From assembly GCA_965153355.1 (NCBI GenBank), contig OZ231128.1, positions 19,468,001 to 19,532,000 of the forward strand: a DNA stretch of 64,000 nt, in the 5' to 3' direction. This DNA comes from Flaccisagitta enflata. Taxonomy: Eukaryota > Chaetognatha > Sagittoidea > Aphragmophora. The first letter of the stretch is position 1, and each line of letters starts with the position of its first letter. The translations under genes were made by a program, and so were the position numbers. The notes below the pieces were generated by a model. That model was not told the origin of the DNA. It made no database searches and saw nothing but the letters and a program-made list of their open reading frames with translations. This document shows, one piece after another, positions 53,737 through 64,000 of this stretch.

Positions 53737-54155
53737 TAGATTAGTTGCATGCTATGCGACTCTGCAACCTGCTTTTTCCATCCCCCAGTTGGTCAATCGG
53801 TCCCCTTTTTACTGTTTAGTTGCGGACACGCAACTCTGTAAGAGGCTTCATCCGTCTGTCTATTGGTTGGTCTGTCCATCCGTCACACTCGAGTTGTCAT
53901 GCTTGAGTTGAAAACGCAAAAAAACGCGTATTTAGGTTGCTGCAGTTGGTATTGTTTGTGTGTGAGTGTGTTGAGGGGGGTTTGGGTGAGGCTGGGGATT
54001 TGATGCCCCTGCCCACCCATCCGCAACTATATTGTAACCCTGCGTCACTTGTTTTACTTTTATAAGGTCTGTGGCCTCACTGCTGCCCAAATGCTCTAGT
54101 GACTCAAACACTGCCCATGTCCACTAGCACGCGATTGATGTATCTAGCCTTGTAA
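53737..54155 (-). mobile_element. HINE-like type C element split by a second HINE-like element
   Basis: The hairpin side is at 53737-53814 (AGTTGCATGCTATGCGACTC, GCAACCTGCTTTTTCC). The core and 5' side are at 54053-54155 (GGCCTCACTGCTGCCCAAAT, CACGCGATTGATGTATC, TAGCCTTGT). The gap is exactly filled by a complete type A copy. Confidence 0.75.
53815..54052 (-). mobile_element. HINE-like element, alternate 5' end, type A (nested)
   Basis: Minus-strand reading: ACAAGTGACGCAGGGTTACA, ATATAGTTGCGGATGGGTGG, core TACCAACTGCAGCAACC and CGCGTTTTTTTGCGTTTTCA, GACGGATGGACAGACC, stem AGTTGCG-TGTC-CGCAACT. Confidence 0.83.
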
Positions 54156-54286
54156 AATTCAAATTAGGGACATGTTAATCAGAAAACGTAATCGTTGATT
54201 GCAGGTAGCACGCGTTTGATATCGACTAAGCACTCAGCAAAGATCCACGCAAGAAAAACGAGCAATGAGGATCATGCATGGTATTA

Positions 54287-54290
<4 letters not shown>

Positions 54291-54345
<55 letters not shown>

Positions 54346-54406
54346 TGTGTGTGTGTGCCTCCGTGTACCTGTGTGTGTTTGTGTATGTATGTGTGTGGGT
54401 GTGTGT

Positions 54407-54444
<38 letters not shown>

Positions 54445-54460
54445 CTATGTGTCTCTGTGT
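54291..54460. repeat. (TG)n microsatellite, interrupted
   Basis: Two TG blocks separated by GTGCCTCCGTGTACCTG. Confidence 0.95.
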
Positions 54461-54549
54461 GTTTGATAACCAGATAAACAGATTACAGCCAGTTATAGAA
54501 TGTTGTTTTATTCTATATGAAAGTTGGACAACATTACTACCCAACCCTA

Positions 54550-55093
54550 CAGTACGATGGGAGCAAAGACAACCTAGACAGGAGGATAGATTTTAGATAT
54601 CTTAATTTCATTTGATTTGTAAAAAATTTAAGATCTTAACTAATTAAGATTATTTTATTGCTTGAATATATTTGCTTCTCTAATCCTTCAACTTGTGACT
54701 TGACTATGTTAACCTAACTATGTTCTAACCTAGCTCGGCAGATTGAGCATAAAATTTAAATAATTTAGAAAAAAAAGCTCAATCGGATATTTTATGCTTT
54801 GCCTAGATATTGATTTACATATTTGTTCTGTTTGAAAAATAGTTATAAAATCTATAAAAATTTATAGTCAAATTGAGCTGATTTTTTTTCAAAATTATTT
54901 AAGATTTTTAGCCCGATCTAATGGCCTAGGTTAGAACATTAAAAAATGAAGTCCTGATGAGGTCAAGTCACAAGTTAAAAAATGAAGAAAGCTAATATTT
55001 TCAAGCAATAAAGCAATCTTCAATTAGCATAAATCTTAATTCTTTTATAAACCAAATCAAGTTAAGGTACCTAAAATTTATCCCATCGTACTG
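54550..55093. mobile_element. TA-flanked MITE, CAGTACGATGGGA termini
   Basis: Left CAGTACGATGGGAGCAAAGA, right TCCCATCGTACTG, TA at 54548-54549 and 55094-55095. Arms of about 200 bp carry AATTGAGC and AACCTAGG-like motifs in inverted order. A partial relative lies at 63708-63897. Tc1/mariner-type by duplication; non-autonomous. Confidence 0.83.
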
Positions 55094-55095
55094 TA

Positions 55096-55520
55096 CTTTA
55101 CTTAAGGATGAGAGCCTTTGGAGCTCTCACTGGTGTTTAATCCGGACCCATCACAATTATCCTTAGTATTCAAAATAACTAAGTCTATCTTAACATTTTA
55201 GCATTTTAGCATTTTAGCATTTTCAATTGGTAGGGCCCTCCTCCAAGATATACGATAATCAGCATTGCAGAATGGACAAAAAGAAACAAAGCTAAACACA
55301 CTTCTACTTTATAACATGATGGTCGATGTAAAGAAGGCCACTGAAGAAAATATATGCCAAAAAAGGTAAAAATACTTAGGTAGGTCAGCATGTTGACCCA
55401 AGCCCTGTAATTAATTGAGCCTTTGTCTGAGGGACCAATGGGACAGACTCCCGGCCTAATAGGGTAGATTTCAGGCCTTAGAGGCCCTACAAGGGGGCGA
55501 GGAACAGAGGAACAGAGGTC
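55096..55520. other. Non-coding stretch, no gene recognised
   Basis: Small (AGCATTTT)4 repeat at 55193-55225. 55430-55510 has AGGCCTTAGAGGCC-type units, perhaps the margin of the E element that follows. Confidence 0.45.
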
Positions 55521-55524
55521 GTCA

Positions 55525-55905
55525 AGGGCAAAATGTGGTCTGCGATACCCGTTACCCTGCTTTGCATGATTGTGCATTGGAGTGAGAGGAAGCAGAGCAG
55601 CGGTCCCAAAAAGGACGAAGTCTTGTAGAACACAGGGGGACTTTTGTTTGTTGTCCATCCATCCATCTGTCTCCCCCAGGCCCTCTCCGGCCTGGAAGCT
55701 ACCCTTTCAAGCCTTGAATCTGTCTGAGAGGGTAGATTTTAGGCCTGAGAGGGTTACTTTCAGGCCTGAGAGGGTAGATTTTAGGCCTGATTGGGAAGAT
55801 TTCAGGCCTGGGGGGACACATGGATGGACGGACGAACGATCAAATGAAGAAACAATTGAAAGTCCCCCAGTATTCTATTCGTCCTCTTTGGGGCCGCTGC
55901 CCAAA
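55525..55905. mobile_element. E-family element with inverted termini and minisatellite
   Basis: Left: CAGCGGTCCCAAAAAGGACG, AGTCTTGTAGAACACAGGGG. Right, inverted: AGTCCCCCAGTATTCTATTC, CTCTTTGGGGCCGCTGCCCA. Between them are AGGCCTGAGAGGGTAGATTT units (55720-55815) and GGATGGACGGACGAACG. A further terminus-like piece (AGTCCCCCTTTGCACTACAG) follows at 55935. Confidence 0.72.
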
Positions 55906-56185
55906 AAACAGAAAATAGCACAGACTGACAAAGGAAAGTCCCCCTTTGCACTACAGGACTTTGCCCTCTAAGGGCCCCCTGCCTAAAAACCCTGCTTCTA
56001 GCCTCAGACCTAGGTCCTGACCAGGCTCACCCATTTCTAAGCCTGATTTTAGTCTCTATAGCACTCTGATACCCAGATCCTTGTAAATTAGTCCCAAATA
56101 CTGGACCGGCGGACAGAAGGTCATGGATGGACAGATGAACTGATGGACAGATGGACAGATGGACTGCCAGAGAAAGTGTTGGATG
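55906..56185. other. Non-coding stretch with (GATGGACA)n
   Basis: GATGGACAGATGAACTGATGG repeats at 56120-56165, similar to HINE/E tetranucleotide zones. No gene. Confidence 0.5.
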
Positions 56186-56196
56186 TGTATGTGTGT

Positions 56197-56263
<67 letters not shown>
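56186..56263. repeat. (TG)n microsatellite
   Basis: About 35 TG units. Confidence 0.95.
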
Positions 56264-57107
<844 letters not shown>

Positions 57108-57123
57108 GATTGGGTTATCGACG

Positions 57124-57307
57124 CAACTAGGCCAGATACTTGGCTACCCGAATTGTGTGCGCAGGGGCAGTAATAAAAAAGGCTAACAACGCAATAGGGC
57201 AGGAGCAGTGATGCCTGTACAGTACAAGAAGTAAAAAAAGTAGTTTGACCAACCGACTGACCGAAGGAACAATATACAGACGAAGCGTGTTGTAGAGTCG
57301 CTTGCAC
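57124..57307 (+). mobile_element. HINE-like element, degenerate
   Basis: CAACTAGGCCAGATACTTGG, CCCGAATTGTGTGCGCAGGG, AGGGCAGGAGCAGTGATGCC, GACCAACCGACTGACCG, GTGTTGTAGAGTCGCTTGCA. Confidence 0.65.
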
Positions 57308-57849
57308 AGCTTTGTGCATAGTTTCCAAAGTTACTGATGAAGGAAGTTGCACTGATTGCTCAGTAGAGTTGTGTAGCACTATCCAGTTCAGTCTACATGT
57401 GCTGAAGGCTTGGTAAACCTGCATCTCCTCACTGCTGTAATTACTGTACAAATGGAGCACATGATTCAGTTGTAAATTTCAATTTTTATTGTATGTTAGA
57501 ATGGGCCAATAAAAAAGTGCCTTAGGGCTAATTTTACCTCATAGGCAATCCCAATGGGTCAGTCTAGTCTGAAAGTTTTCAACGACCTAATACAGCCAAA
57601 CCAAGCACAGCAGAGGTGAAGTTGTTTATTTTGATGATAGTATGTACAGTCATGAATCAATGAATCAGACTCGGACTATTTGTTTCCAAAATTTGTCCTC
57701 ATTACAGTCATCCCTTAAAAGAAGTCTTAAACAAGGAAGCACCTTGAATGCATTGAATGCCTTGAATGTCTTGCGCCTTGAAAGCCGTTGAATGCAAAGA
57801 TCAGAGGAGCAGAAAATCAGAAACACAAAAAAATAAAGGCGATGGAAAA
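57308..57849. other. Non-coding stretch, no gene recognised
   Basis: A small TTGAATGCMTTGAATG repeat at 57745-57795; nothing else identified. Confidence 0.45.
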
Positions 57850-58060
57850 ACAAGGCCGGATACACGGCTACCCTAGTCGCGTGCGGGTGGGCAGGGGCAA
57901 TATTTGAGGTAACTTGATCATTTGGGCAGGAGCTGTGAGGCAAAAGACCACAAAAACCCCCAAAAAGTTAAGTGTGACAGACCGACAAACCGTCGGACGG
58001 ACCTACGGACGGACGGACCGACAAAGAGGAGTGAAGAGTCGCGTAGCACGCGACTAAAAA
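57850..58060 (+). mobile_element. HINE-like element, complete, type C
   Basis: ACAAGGCCGGATACACGGCT, CCTAGTCGCGTGCGGGTGGG, core CAATATTTGAGGTAACTTGA, CATTTGGGCAGGAGCTGTGA, (GGACGGACC)n, stem AGTCGCGT-AGC-ACGCGACT, AAAAA. It is 211 bp with a perfect eight-pair stem. Confidence 0.9.
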
Positions 58061-58276
58061 CCTAGAAAATGATAGTCTAGTCTTGAAAAGCGCAAAAGCG
58101 CCCTCGTTTCTAAATAAGTTTTTTGTTCCTTTTTTGTGATCCATCATCGCGGAAGCGCATTCAAAAGAAGCCTCTTGTTCTGCGTCGACCTCAATTTGAT
58201 CAAGGTCAATCGGGGCACATAAGGACTGCAAGCAGCGGCCATGTTATTATTTCCCAACATATTTTCATAATTTATT

Positions 58277-58735
58277 GTCTCCTTTCTGGGCAGCGGCCCC
58301 GAAGGGGTCGATGACCTATGCTTACACACAGGGGAATTTTCTCCTTCTCCTCTTTCTCCTTCTCTTTCTGAGTATCTCCCCCCCCCCAACCTCCAGGCCC
58401 ATATCTTAGCGTTGAGGCCTAAATCCTAGTCTTGAGGTCCATATCTCAAGCTCAAGGCCCAAATCCCATCTGGAAGCCAAAATCCCATCTTTGAGGCTCA
58501 AATTTCAGCCTCGAGGAATTTGGGCCTTAAGACTGGGATTTAGGCCTCGAGGCTGGGATATGGGATACAAGGCTGATATATGGGCCTGGAGGTTGGGAGG
58601 GAGGTACGGAGAAGAAAGAGGAGAAAGTGAATGAGGAAATTCCCTTGAGTGAAAGCATAGGTCATCGGCCGCTGCCCTGCTCCCTCCCTCAACTGCAATC
58701 GGAACAAACTTAAGGCCAGGACACGGGTACCGCTT
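58277..58735. mobile_element. E-family element with inverted termini and minisatellite
   Basis: Left GGGCAGCGGCCCCGAAGGGG and GATGACCTATGCTTACACAC. Right, inverted, GAAAGCATAGGTCATCGGCC and GCTGCCCTGCTCCC. The interior is a degenerate GGCCCAAATCCCATCT minisatellite, itself in inverted halves (AAATCCCATCTTTGAGGC / AAGACTGGGATTTAGGCC). Confidence 0.74.
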
Positions 58736-58764
58736 TTGCGATTATTTTTGATCATGTGCCCTTA

Positions 58765-58825
58765 CTCAATAACCCGCTTTATTTTTCCGTTGGTCTGTCT
58801 GTTGGTTCGTCAGTCCACAACCCTT
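58765..58825 (-). mobile_element. HINE-like tandem-zone fragment
   Basis: AATAACCCGCTTTATTTTTC, GTTGGTCTGTCTGTTGGTTC: the zone next to the hairpin of a minus-strand type C copy; ends missing. Confidence 0.45.
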
Positions 58826-58929
58826 CGTGTTTTTTCGGTGGCTATGGGCTGTTTTAGCAACAATGCATCGGAGTTGTATACAATAATAAGGGAAGGGATT
58901 AGTAATAGTGTGTAAGAGAATTTAATGCA

Positions 58930-59480
58930 TGACAGCAGTGACGGCTTCACACTATGATGAGACGTTGTTTGACCCCATTGCTGAGGGGGGTACAAAGGGA
59001 GGGATAAGATGCTTGGCAGCATAGCACGCTTAGGACCATAATAAAGGGTTGATTCACCGCAGAAGTAGGGAGGGGTAAGGTAAAAGGAGGGGGGAGGGAT
59101 GAGGAGCAAGTGCTTGGCAGCAGAGAATGTTTTATAGGTTTGTTGAGAAAGATTATGCATCACAATGGTGGGGGGTTTCAAGGGGAACGAGAAGAAGCTG
59201 AGAACGATAAGGACCATAATGAAGGGTTGATTCTCCGCAATAGTGGGGAGGGGTAGGGTAAAAGGAGGGGGGAGGGATGAGAAGCAAGTGCTTGGCAGCA
59301 GAGAACGTTTTATAAGTTTGTCAAGAAAGAGTCTGCATTGCAATGGTAGGGAGGGGTAGGGTTAAAGGAGGGGGAGGGATGGAGAGCAGGTTCATGGCAG
59401 CATAGAACGTTTTCTAGGTTTGTGGAGAAAGATTTTGCATCAAAATGATCGGGGGGGGGGGATTCAAAGGGAAGGTGTAT
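58930..59480. repeat. ~180-bp tandem repeat, about three degenerate units
   Basis: GGACCATAATGAAGGGTTGA, GGGGAGGGATGAGAAGCAAG and TGCTTGGCAGCAGAGAACG recur about 179 bp apart (59093 and 59271), with further diverged copies on both sides. Open minus frames are rich in Pro/Leu/Ser and not convincing. Confidence 0.82.
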
Positions 59481-59799
59481 GAGGAGAGATTGTTGCACCG
59501 CAGTGGTAATCGAGGGGGGAAGGGGGGGGGAATTCAGAGTGGGTGATGAAAAGCCAATGCACGGCAGCGGAGAAGAACCACAAGTGTCTCCGTGTTGATC
59601 CACTCGATATGTCTTTGACGTCTTTTATCTCCAAATCACCGAAAGCGAATAAAAGCGACGCAGGCAGCACTTCTTTGCATCCACACCTGAGACGCTCATC
59701 TTTTGCCTTTACCTGCGTCTTAATCGCTTCTTTCTCACTTTTGTTCTTCTTTTTTTTTTTTGGCTCGTTTTTTTACTTTTTTGTTCCTTTCTCTTTCTC

Positions 59800-60027
59800 T
59801 TCTTAGTGGCGGACACGCAACTCTATAAGAGGCTTTGCCCGTCCGTCGGTCCGTCAGTCCGTTGGTCCGTCATGGTGATCGAGTTGAAAAGTGCGAAAAT
59901 ACGCATTCTTGATGCTGCCGTTGTAATTGTCCCTGTTTGTAAGTGTGGGGGGGGTGAGGGTGTGGATGGGGGTTTTATGCCCCTTCCCACCCGTCCGCAA
60001 CGATGTTGTGACCCCGCGTCGCTTGTT
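59800..60027 (-). mobile_element. HINE-like element, alternate 5' end, type A
   Basis: Minus-strand reading: ACAAGCGACGCGGGGTCACA, ACATCGTTGCGGACGGGTGG, GGGGCATAAAACCCCC, TTCGCACTTTTCAACTCGAT, (GGACC)n, CTCTTATAGAG, stem AGTTGCG-TGTC-CGCCACT. Confidence 0.84.
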
Positions 60028-60151
60028 TCTATTCTTTTTCACTTTGTCTTTATCTCGTTCCTTTTTCTTACCTTTTTCCCATTTGTATATACTGTTTTTG
60101 GGCAGCGTTCTCAAAGTAGAGAAGTCCTGTTTCTCTTATTCTTCTCTTCCT

Positions 60152-60558
<407 letters not shown>

Positions 60559-60696
60559 ATTAGATAATTTTCACAGGTTTTATGGCTATTTTAAGTTTCA
60601 CTAGAATATCAACATGCAAAGATGTTTGAGTTTGCCATTCAACTCAAAACTGCAAATTTATTACAAACGGATGAGTTGCAATTCGGTTTCAAGAAA

Positions 60697-62029
60697 ACAA
60701 GGCCAACACCTGTAAGTCGCGTGCAGGACAAATAACTGAACTGACGTGACTCCTTACTGTATCTTTTTATCAAAAATCAGACTTAAACCTGACCCAAACC
60801 AGACTCAAACCAGACTCAAACCAGACTCAAACCAGACTCAAACCAGACTCAAACCAGACTCAAACAAGACTCAAGCCAGACTCAAACCGGACTCAAACCA
60901 GACTGAATCCATACTCAAACCAGACTCAATCCAGACTCAATCCAGGCTCAAACCAGACTCAAACCAGACTCAAACCAGACTCAAACCAGACTCAAACCAG
61001 AATTAAACCAGAATTAAACCAGACCTAAACCAGACCTGAACCAGACCTAAACCAGACCTAAACCAGACCTAAACCAGACCTAAACCAGACATAAACCAGA
61101 CCTTAACCAGACATGAATCAGACATAAACCAGACATAAACCAGACCCAAACCAGACATCAATCAGACATAAACCAGACATAAACCAGTCTTAAACCAGAC
61201 TCAAACCAGACTCAAACCAGACTTAAACCAGACTCAAGCCAGACTCAAGCCGGACTCAAACCAGACTCAAACCAAATTCAAACCTGACTCAATCGGGACT
61301 CAATCCAGACTCAAACCAGACTCAAACCAGACTCACACCAGACTCAAACCAGACTAAAACCAGACTTAAACCAGACTTAATCCAGACTTAAACCAGACTT
61401 AAACCAGACTTACACCAGACTTACACCACACTTACACCACACTTACACCACACTTACACCACACTTACACCAGACTTTAACCAGACTCAAACCAAGACTT
61501 AAACCAGACTCAAACCAGACTTAAAGCAGACTTAAAGCAGACCAAGAAATGACAAAAGATGGAGTCCCCAGCCCGGACCCATGACGACTCAAGATGACCC
61601 AAAATGACCTACAATGACCCAAAGTGACCCATAATATCCAAAGAAGACCTATTAAGACAAGAAATAAGAAAAAAGGACAAAAATGAGTTAAATGATCAAA
61701 ATGAACAAAATGACATAAATGACCAAAACATACCAAAAATGATGTCAAATGACCAAAAATGACAGGAAATGTCCCAAAATGGCTTAAAATGACTTAAAAC
61801 TACTTTAAACACCCAAAAATGACACAAATGACATAAATGAGCAAAATGACATATATGATCAAAAATGATCAAAAATGATCAAAAATGACCAAAAATTATT
61901 AAAAACAATCAAAAATGACTTAAAGCAACAAAAAATGACTCAAAATGACCGACCGACGGACCGACGGACGGACCGACGGACGGACCGACCGACGGAGGGG
62001 GTTGTAGAGTCGCGTGCACGCGACTAAAA
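60697..62029 (+). mobile_element. HINE-like type C element with minisatellite cargo, inside the LINE
   Basis: 5' ACAAGGCCAACACCTG, motif TAAGTCGCGTGCAGG. Then about 780 bp of 11-bp CCAGACTCAAA units and variants (60775-61545), AAATGACCAAAAATGAC-type units (61545-61950), (GACCGACGGACG)n, GTTGTAGAG, palindromic terminus AGTCGCGTGCACGCGACT and AAAA. Set aside, the LINE frame joins AAG AAA to ACA AGC with no target duplication, which fixes both ends. Confidence 0.84.
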
Positions 62030-62681
62030 ACAAGCACCAGTCACGCCCTATTCACATTAAAATCCACTGTGGATCATTTCCTCAGTCACGGTTCAAATGT
62101 TTACGTTGCGTATCTCGATTGTACTAAAGCATTTGATCGAATATCTCATTATGAATTATTCTCAAAACTCATGAAACGACTTTTACCACTCTGCATTTTA
62201 ATGTGCCTCATTCATTGGTACCTCAACATGAGCTGTCGTGTGAAGTGGGGAACGGAAATGAGCAGAGAGTTTAGTGTGCCACTTGGCATAAAACAAGGGG
62301 GAATCAATTCTCCGGATTTCTTTGGCGTCTACTTTGATGATCTGAGAAAACTTTTACGTCAACTTGAAATAGGTTGTCACATGTTTGGACTCTTTCTTGC
62401 TCTGCTTATGTTTGCGGATGACATAGTCCTCATGGCACCGACTCGGATGGCGCTGAATAAACTGATAAGAACGTGTTCTGAGTATTGCACAGAGTTTGGC
62501 CTATCCTTCAACTCGAAAAAATCAAAAGTCATGATATTTTCAAAAACTCGCGTCGATCATGAATCCTTGGAACCAGTAACTCTTAACGGAATAGCTCTGG
62601 AATACGCAAACTCTGTTACATATCTTGGCACAAAAATCGTCAACGACAAAGGTCTCTCCTTCTCGTTCGAAGATGATCTTA

Positions 62682-63266
62682 ACACCCCTGACATTATTAG
62701 GCGAACTGGGAACATATGCCCTATAGGGTGAAATATTAGCCCAAGCTCTGCAAGATTTGACGTAGAGATAGCTAAAATGTCATATTCTAACATAGTAGAG
62801 CAAGATACGGGCATTATTCACTGGTAGAAGGGTGAGAAGGTGATAAGTCAGAAATGGCAAATCAGATTGTGACAGATTTTCCCAGAAATATTTTTACAGA
62901 AAGATGGCACAACCCTACAGCTGTATTTTGCGGCCTATACCCAAGTTTTTTTTGGCCTTTGATGGCTAAAAACTCATTCTGTAGATAAAACTAAGAGAGG
63001 TGGTCAAAGAAATGGGCAGGGGCAGCCCTTGAGGCTAAAAAATGTGCCATAAGAAACTTGGTAATAATGGACAAAGTGGAACTGGCTTTTATCAGAGAAT
63101 GGCTATAAAATAGGATTTCAACCTATTCTTTTTGGTAATTTTGGCTGAACTTGGACGGTATTTACCTTGGTCCATATGTACATATCCCAAAGTACCATTT
63201 AAATCACTTTGTCAGGCTCAAATACATGAAATTCAACCCCAGTTCGCCTAATTTTGTCAGGGGTGT
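62682..63266. mobile_element. TA-flanked MITE inside the LINE reverse transcriptase
   Basis: Left ACACCCCTGACATTATTAGG, right CTAATTTTGTCAGGGGTGT; inverted match over about 25 bp; TA at 62680-62681 and 63267-63268. Removing it with one TA restores codons Asp-Asp-Leu-Ile-Lys. 585 bp, no transposase. The interior has GGGCAGGGGCAGCCCTTGAG, echoing HINE-like cores. Confidence 0.87.
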
Positions 63267-63627
63267 TATTAAATTTTACCGAGCGTCAAATTCTATCTTG
63301 AATGCAGTTAACAAACCGAGCGAAGAGATTCTTTTACAGTTACTGTATTCAAATTGTATACCGACCCTAACATACGCCTGTGCAGTGAAGGGATATCCTT
63401 CCAGACAGATGCAGAATTGCAATACAGCCGTCAATGATGCTTTGCGCCTGATATTTGGTTATCATAGGTGGGAGAGTGTTAGACAATTACGTGAATTCTT
63501 TAGCTACAAGTCGATCACTGACATTTTTGGCAGGTCTCGCAAAAAGTTTCATGAACGCTTGCCTTATTACTCAAATTCCATAATTTCTTGCATCGCTCGC
63601 AATTTGCCCGATATTGTTGAAGATTAG

Positions 63628-63707
63628 TTTAGTCTTTTGTCTTGTATGCTGTTTGTCACAGTCGCTTTACTGCTGACGAATATTAAAGAACTCATAATCA
63701 TTCTTTT
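63628..63707 (+). other. Putative LINE 3' tail
   Basis: Short sequence after the LINE stop (CTGACGAATATTAAAGAACT) and before the next MITE fragment; probably the LINE 3' UTR. No poly(A) is visible. Confidence 0.5.
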
Positions 63708-63897
63708 TAAAAGATAGCTGTAAAACCTGTAAAAATGGTCCGATTGAGCTGATTTTAAAGTGTGAGAGAAGTGAATGTATTCACTCAATAGCGCAACCTT
63801 TGATAAATATAGATCTCAATCTTTTTTTAAATTGAATCTAATGAATAAATTTGAAATCAATCCCCCAATCTAGGTCATCTTTGCTCCCATCGCACTG
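63708..63897. mobile_element. Right part of a CAGTACGATGGGA-type MITE
   Basis: GATTGAGCTGATTTTAAAG, AATCAATCCCCCAATCTAGG, and terminus TTTGCTCCCATCGCACTG followed by TA (63898-63899) match the inverse of the left end at 54550. The left end is not found, so the copy is truncated. Confidence 0.7.
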
Positions 63898-64000
63898 TAC
63901 ATTAACTCACTTGTATTAACTCACTTGTAAAAAAGCAGTGCTAGCCTTCTTAGCCTTAATCCACATTTCATTTGTCTTGGCATTATACCATTGCACCACT
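63898..64000. other. Window-end sequence, nothing recognised
   Basis: A short CACTTGTATTAACT duplication; no gene or element identified. Confidence 0.4.

Larger units (their letters stand above)
60594..63627 (+). pseudogene. LINE reverse transcriptase split by two insertions
   Basis: Three pieces share one frame: 60594-60696 (MFEFAIQLKTANLLQTDELQ then FGFKK), 62030-62681 (HALFTLKSTVDHF, LDCTKAFDRISH, catalytic box MFADDIVLMAP, NSKKSKVMIFS, VTYLGTKIV) and 63267-63627 (IKFYRASNSILNAV, CIPTLTYACAV, NDALRLIFGYHRWESV), ending at TAG 63625-63627. The order matches palm and thumb of CR1/Jockey-type non-LTR reverse transcriptases. The endonuclease half is missing upstream. A 1,333-bp HINE-like element and a 585-bp MITE separate the pieces; neither shifts the frame. 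Inactive as it stands. Confidence 0.86.

Noticed and set aside
57850-58060. HINE-like copies as classical cut-and-paste MITEs
   Set aside because: The inverted motif is subterminal on one side and terminal on the other, and no duplication is seen in the LINE insertion.

Overview
The window is eukaryotic and almost certainly from an invertebrate animal. It has spliced genes with GT-AG introns, an animal-type OATP (SLCO) transporter fragment, a LINE-type reverse transcriptase, many cut-and-paste DNA transposon remnants, and very heavy simple-repeat content ((TC)n, (TG)n, (CAA)n, (TTTC)n). I cannot name the species.

Genes are few. A four-exon minus-strand gene (6479-11465) joins in frame into a protein of about 934 residues. 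Its N-terminal part has a His...Asn-Cys pattern like circularly permuted papain/NlpC-P60 (LRAT/PPPDE-type) domains. Its C-terminal half is a superfamily-1-helicase-like P-loop NTPase. Two exons of an OATP-family transporter (13652-13785 and 14648-14819, plus strand) follow with no other recognisable exons. Two LINE reverse-transcriptase C-terminal regions lie at 32872-33529 and 60594-63627; each reads through once the inserted transposons are set aside.

Most of the rest is repeats and mobile elements. The dominant one is a short interspersed family with more than 25 copies or parts on both strands. A copy starts ACAAGGCCGGATACACGG, has an inverted-repeat motif about 25-30 bases in, then a core, then a (GACGGACC)n-like stretch, and ends in a perfect stem-loop followed by CTAAAAA. 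I call it 'HINE-like' because this layout matches Helentron-associated (DINE-1-type) elements; that is an inference. Its 5' motif and 3' stem-loop vary together in at least four versions: A (GTTGCGGAC), B (GTCGCGGAC), C (GTCGCGTGC) and D (GATGCGTC). Several copies carry private minisatellites or microsatellites between core and hairpin. A second family ('E', GGGCAGCGGCCCC termini) also carries minisatellites.

Layout: 1-1.7 kb, a 79-bp tandem array split by a TA-flanked element; 2-6 kb, AT-rich sequence with HINE-like copies; 6.5-11.5 kb, the helicase-like gene; 13.6-14.8 kb, OATP exons; 15-24.5 kb, CAA, TC, GAAA and TG arrays plus HINE/E elements; 24.8-29.3 kb, one large inverted-repeat element holding four other insertions; 30.3-35.1 kb, a nested stack of at least four transposon levels around a LINE fragment; 35.2-40.9 kb, an 80-bp array, two HINE-like copies, a minisatellite-loaded HINE and a 73-bp satellite with higher-order structure; 41.2-46.2 kb, a long-terminal-inverted-repeat element whose arms are 180-bp palindromic arrays; 46-60.6 kb, E and HINE elements, microsatellites and TTAA/TA MITEs; 60.6-63.9 kb, a LINE split by a 1.3-kb HINE-like element and a 585-bp TA MITE.

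The genes show no sign of working together. The shared theme is repeated nested transposition and tandem-repeat growth inside non-autonomous elements. No transposase, Rep/helicase or other autonomous partner was found for any of these families.
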